A stretch of 43,644 bases of DNA from Trichormus sp. M33_DOE_039. GTDB taxonomy: Bacteria > Cyanobacteriota > Cyanobacteriia > Cyanobacteriales > Nostocaceae. Each line of letters starts with the position of its first letter. Position 1 is the first letter of the stretch. Below the pieces are notes generated by a model, which was not told the DNA's origin, searched no databases, and worked only from the letters and a program-made list of their open reading frames with translations. Shown here piece by piece: positions 41,038 through 43,644 of the stretch. The translations under genes and the position numbers were made by a program. The stretch covers positions 1 through 43,644 of the forward strand of contig DVDT01000087.1 of assembly GCA_015296085.1 (NCBI GenBank), given 5' to 3'.

Positions 41038-43053
41038 ATGCGTGTTTCTACTACTACAATTTTGACTTTAGCTACTTTGGCGGCTGGGAATGTAAGTAAA
41101 GCAGCCACAGCTGCGCCTGTTACCGTTACTCCTACACAGGCTGCACCAAACCAAAATTTAATAGTTCCAGTAGTGGAAGAAAACATCGCACCTCTCAAGG
41201 CTGTAGCTGTACCAGAAACAGAGATTACTCCGCAATTTTCTCAATCTCAAAAACCCGTTGTCCTGCCTCCAACACCTCCTGTAATAGCTCCACCAACCCC
41301 CAAGCCTACCACGACTGAAAGCGGTTTGGTCGTAACCGCTACTGATGTACAGATAGTGGGTGCGACTCCCGAATTACAGCAAGTTATCCGCCAAATCATT
41401 AAAACCCAAACGGGGGGCGAAACCAGCCAAAGCCAGTTACAAAAAGATATCGCCGCAATTTTGCAAACTGGTTTATTTATTGATGCTCGCGTCAATACCA
41501 GCACTACCTCATCGGGGCTAAATGTAGTGTATCAGGTACAACCTGTGGTAGTGCGATCGCTCCAACTAACAGGTGCGAAAGCCCTCACTTACCAAGTTGC
41601 CCTCAAACCTTTTCAATCTCAAATCGGTAAAACCATCAGTCCCGAAGCACTCAAAGCCGCAGTCCAACAAGTCAATAAATGGTACACCGACAACGGTTAT
41701 AACTTGGCGCGGGTGCTATCAATAAAACCTAATGCTGAAGGTATCCTCACAGTCAATGTTGCGGAAGGTTTAGTGAATGATATCAAGTTCCGCTTTGTTA
41801 ACGACGAGGGTAAAACCGTTGATAATAACGGCAATTCCGTCTCAGGACGTACCAAACCAGATTTCTTACAACAACAACTGCAACTCAAACCAGGGCAAGT
41901 CTTCCAAGAAAATATTGTCCGTCAAGATGTCCAGAACTTGTATCGCACAGGTTTATTTCAAAGTATTAATGTTGCCTTTGAAGGTGATGCTAGTAACCTA
42001 GATGTGATTTATGAACTCAAGGAAAATGGGGCGCGGGCGATTAATGTAGGTGGTAGTTACAATGCTGATACAGGGTTAATCGGCACTGTGAACTATCAAG
42101 ACCAAAATATTGGCGGCAGGAATGATATTTTAAGTGTGAACGTCGGTGTTAGTAGCCGTGACTTACAATTTGATACTAAATTTATTAGTCCCTATCGTGC
42201 CACTAATCCTGATCGTTTAGGTTACACCGTAAAAATATTCCGCAGCCGAGAACTTTCCGAAACCTTTGATGATCAGATTACGTTAGCTAACGGTGATAAA
42301 GTGCGGGAAGGCAAGTTTGGCGCAGGTATTAGCTTACAACGACCGATTGATGGTTGGGATACTTCTTTAGGATTGAATTATAGCCGTACCAGCATCCGCG
42401 ATCGCGAAGGCAATATTACCTCTACCGATGCTCAAGGTAATCCTTTATCTGCTAGCGGTACTGGTGTTGATGACCTAACTACAGTATCTTTTTCTGCCAC
42501 TAAAGACCAACGCGATAATCTTATTAATCCCACTCAAGGTTCGGTTCTCAAACTAAGTACAGAACAATCTGTACCCATCGGGGAAAGTAACATTTCCATG
42601 AATCGCCTCACCGCTAATTACAGTCAATATGTGCCAGTACAACTATTTAACAGTCAAAAACCCCAAGTATTTGCCTTAAATGTGCAAGCTGGAACTGTTT
42701 TAGGTAAATTACCTCCCTATGAAACCTTTAACTTAGGTGGTTCTAATTCCGTGCGTGGTTACGATCCTGGGGATGTTGGTAATGGCCGCAGCTATGTACT
42801 AGCCTCTGCCGAATATCGCTTTCCCATCGTCCCCATTGTTGGGGGCGTAGTCTTTGCTGACTTCGCCTCAGACTTAGGTTCTGGTGATACCGTTCTTGGA
42901 GATCCCGCAGGTGTTCGGAATAAACCCGGTAGTGGTTTTGGTTACGGTGCAGGAGTCCGGGTAGACTCACCGTTAGGTCTAATTCGTGCTGACTACGGTA
43001 TTAATGATCAAGGGGAAAGCCGAGTACATTTAGGTATAGGTCAACGTTTTTAA
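41038..43053 (+). CDS. Omp85/BamA-family outer-membrane assembly protein
   Basis: This outer-membrane protein of 671 aa inserts beta-barrel proteins. The ATG at 41038 begins a clean signal peptide (MRVSTTTILTLATLAAGNVS); the ATG at 41002 would add a 12-residue non-signal extension. A Pro-rich periplasmic linker (about 55-90) precedes POTRA repeats (about 100-325): VTATDVQIVGATPELQQVI, VRSLQLTGAKALT, NGYNLARVLSI and a last one ending NLDVIYELKENG. The 16-strand barrel follows (about 330-671), with the family motif GGSNSVRGYDPGDVGNGRS and a terminal GIGQRF ending in Phe. Cyanobacteria carry several Omp85 paralogues. This one is shorter than the main essential type, so it may be an accessory copy. 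Confidence 0.92.
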   Translation: MRVSTTTILTLATLAAGNVSKAATAAPVTVTPTQAAPNQNLIVPVVEENIAPLKAVAVPETEITPQFSQSQKPVVLPPTPPVIAPPTPKPTTTESGLVVTATDVQIVGATPELQQVIRQIIKTQTGGETSQSQLQKDIAAILQTGLFIDARVNTSTTSSGLNVVYQVQPVVVRSLQLTGAKALTYQVALKPFQSQIGKTISPEALKAAVQQVNKWYTDNGYNLARVLSIKPNAEGILTVNVAEGLVNDIKFRFVNDEGKTVDNNGNSVSGRTKPDFLQQQLQLKPGQVFQENIVRQDVQNLYRTGLFQSINVAFEGDASNLDVIYELKENGARAINVGGSYNADTGLIGTVNYQDQNIGGRNDILSVNVGVSSRDLQFDTKFISPYRATNPDRLGYTVKIFRSRELSETFDDQITLANGDKVREGKFGAGISLQRPIDGWDTSLGLNYSRTSIRDREGNITSTDAQGNPLSASGTGVDDLTTVSFSATKDQRDNLINPTQGSVLKLSTEQSVPIGESNISMNRLTANYSQYVPVQLFNSQKPQVFALNVQAGTVLGKLPPYETFNLGGSNSVRGYDPGDVGNGRSYVLASAEYRFPIVPIVGGVVFADFASDLGSGDTVLGDPAGVRNKPGSGFGYGAGVRVDSPLGLIRADYGINDQGESRVHLGIGQRF

Positions 43054-43093
43054 TAATTGCGTCAAAAAACCATGTAACGTGAGAATAAAAACC

Positions 43094-43130
43094 AAAAAAG
43101 CGTCCCTCTGTTTAAGAAGGACGCTTTTTT
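43094..43130. terminator. Strong bidirectional terminator between Omp85 and psbA
   Basis: AAAAAAGCGTCC (43094-43105) and GGACGCTTTTTT (43119-43130) are exact complements around a 13-nt loop. A-run and T-run tails serve both strands. It ends psbA (stop at 43151) and Omp85 (stop at 43053). Confidence 0.93.
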
Positions 43131-43150
43131 ATGAACTAAAGCTTTTTAGA

Positions 43151-43644
<494 letters not shown>

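Overview
The window comes from a filamentous, heterocyst-forming type of cyanobacterium (Nostoc/Anabaena group). The evidence is the C-terminal half of photosystem II D1 (psbA) at the right edge, cytochrome b6f petN, an SLH/OprB-type porin, a cyanobacterial Omp85, abundant HIP1 octamers (GCGATCGC), heptameric CCCCAGT tandem repeats, and several large Ser/Thr kinases of the kind common in this group.

Layout. 1-5.6 kb: fragment of an ISAs1-like transposase, a NarL-type response regulator, a family 2 glycosyltransferase, a CtpA-type protease, a YdcF-like protein, a small membrane protein, then petN with a 54-aa membrane ORF. 6.1-10.2 kb: a GAF/GAF histidine kinase and a Ser/Thr kinase fused to a formylglycine-enzyme-like domain. 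10.9-21.4 kb is an accessory signalling region: a secreted protein, a GRDP-like protein, two STAND (NB-ARC) ATPases, an iron-uptake-type porin, and a kinase fused through one membrane helix to an amino-acid-receptor-like domain. 21.5-25.3 kb: a PotC-like permease, a family 4 glycosyltransferase and a tRNA-dihydrouridine synthase. 25.3-28.1 kb holds the most unusual locus (below). 28.1-33.3 kb: a small membrane protein with a striking inverted repeat at its start, pyrD, and a GAF-repeat sensor. 33.4-39.4 kb: a 1997-aa Ser/Thr kinase-ATPase-GAF-histidine kinase. 39.5-43.6 kb: an LpxB-related protein, Omp85 and psbA.

Main discovery. A minus-strand gene at 25466-27067 encodes a Ro60/Rsr protein (TROVE plus vWA). 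It is flanked by five tRNA-like RNA genes, four upstream and one downstream, which I read as Y RNAs of the YrlA (tRNA-mimic) type. Each carries a 47-50 nt hairpin module ending in AGGGTTATCG (AGGATTATCG in one), which resembles the Ro60-binding strand of Y RNAs. In two of them the module sits inside the anticodon stem. Removing 51 or 52 nt leaves clean 74-nt cloverleaves with Gly(UCC)-like and Cys(GCA)-like anticodon loops. Hairpin loops differ between copies (GCAA, ATAA, GTCA, TTCG) while the stems stay paired, which indicates selection on RNA structure. A consensus-like promoter precedes the first copy. The tRNA-dihydrouridine synthase gene ends 18 bp from the last copy. The Rsr/Y RNA family is known. 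The five-copy array and the embedding of the Y module in otherwise complete tRNA bodies are the parts that look new.

Limits: no database search or folding program was run. Family names come from motif recognition, RNA structures were paired by hand, and promoter and terminator calls are by eye.
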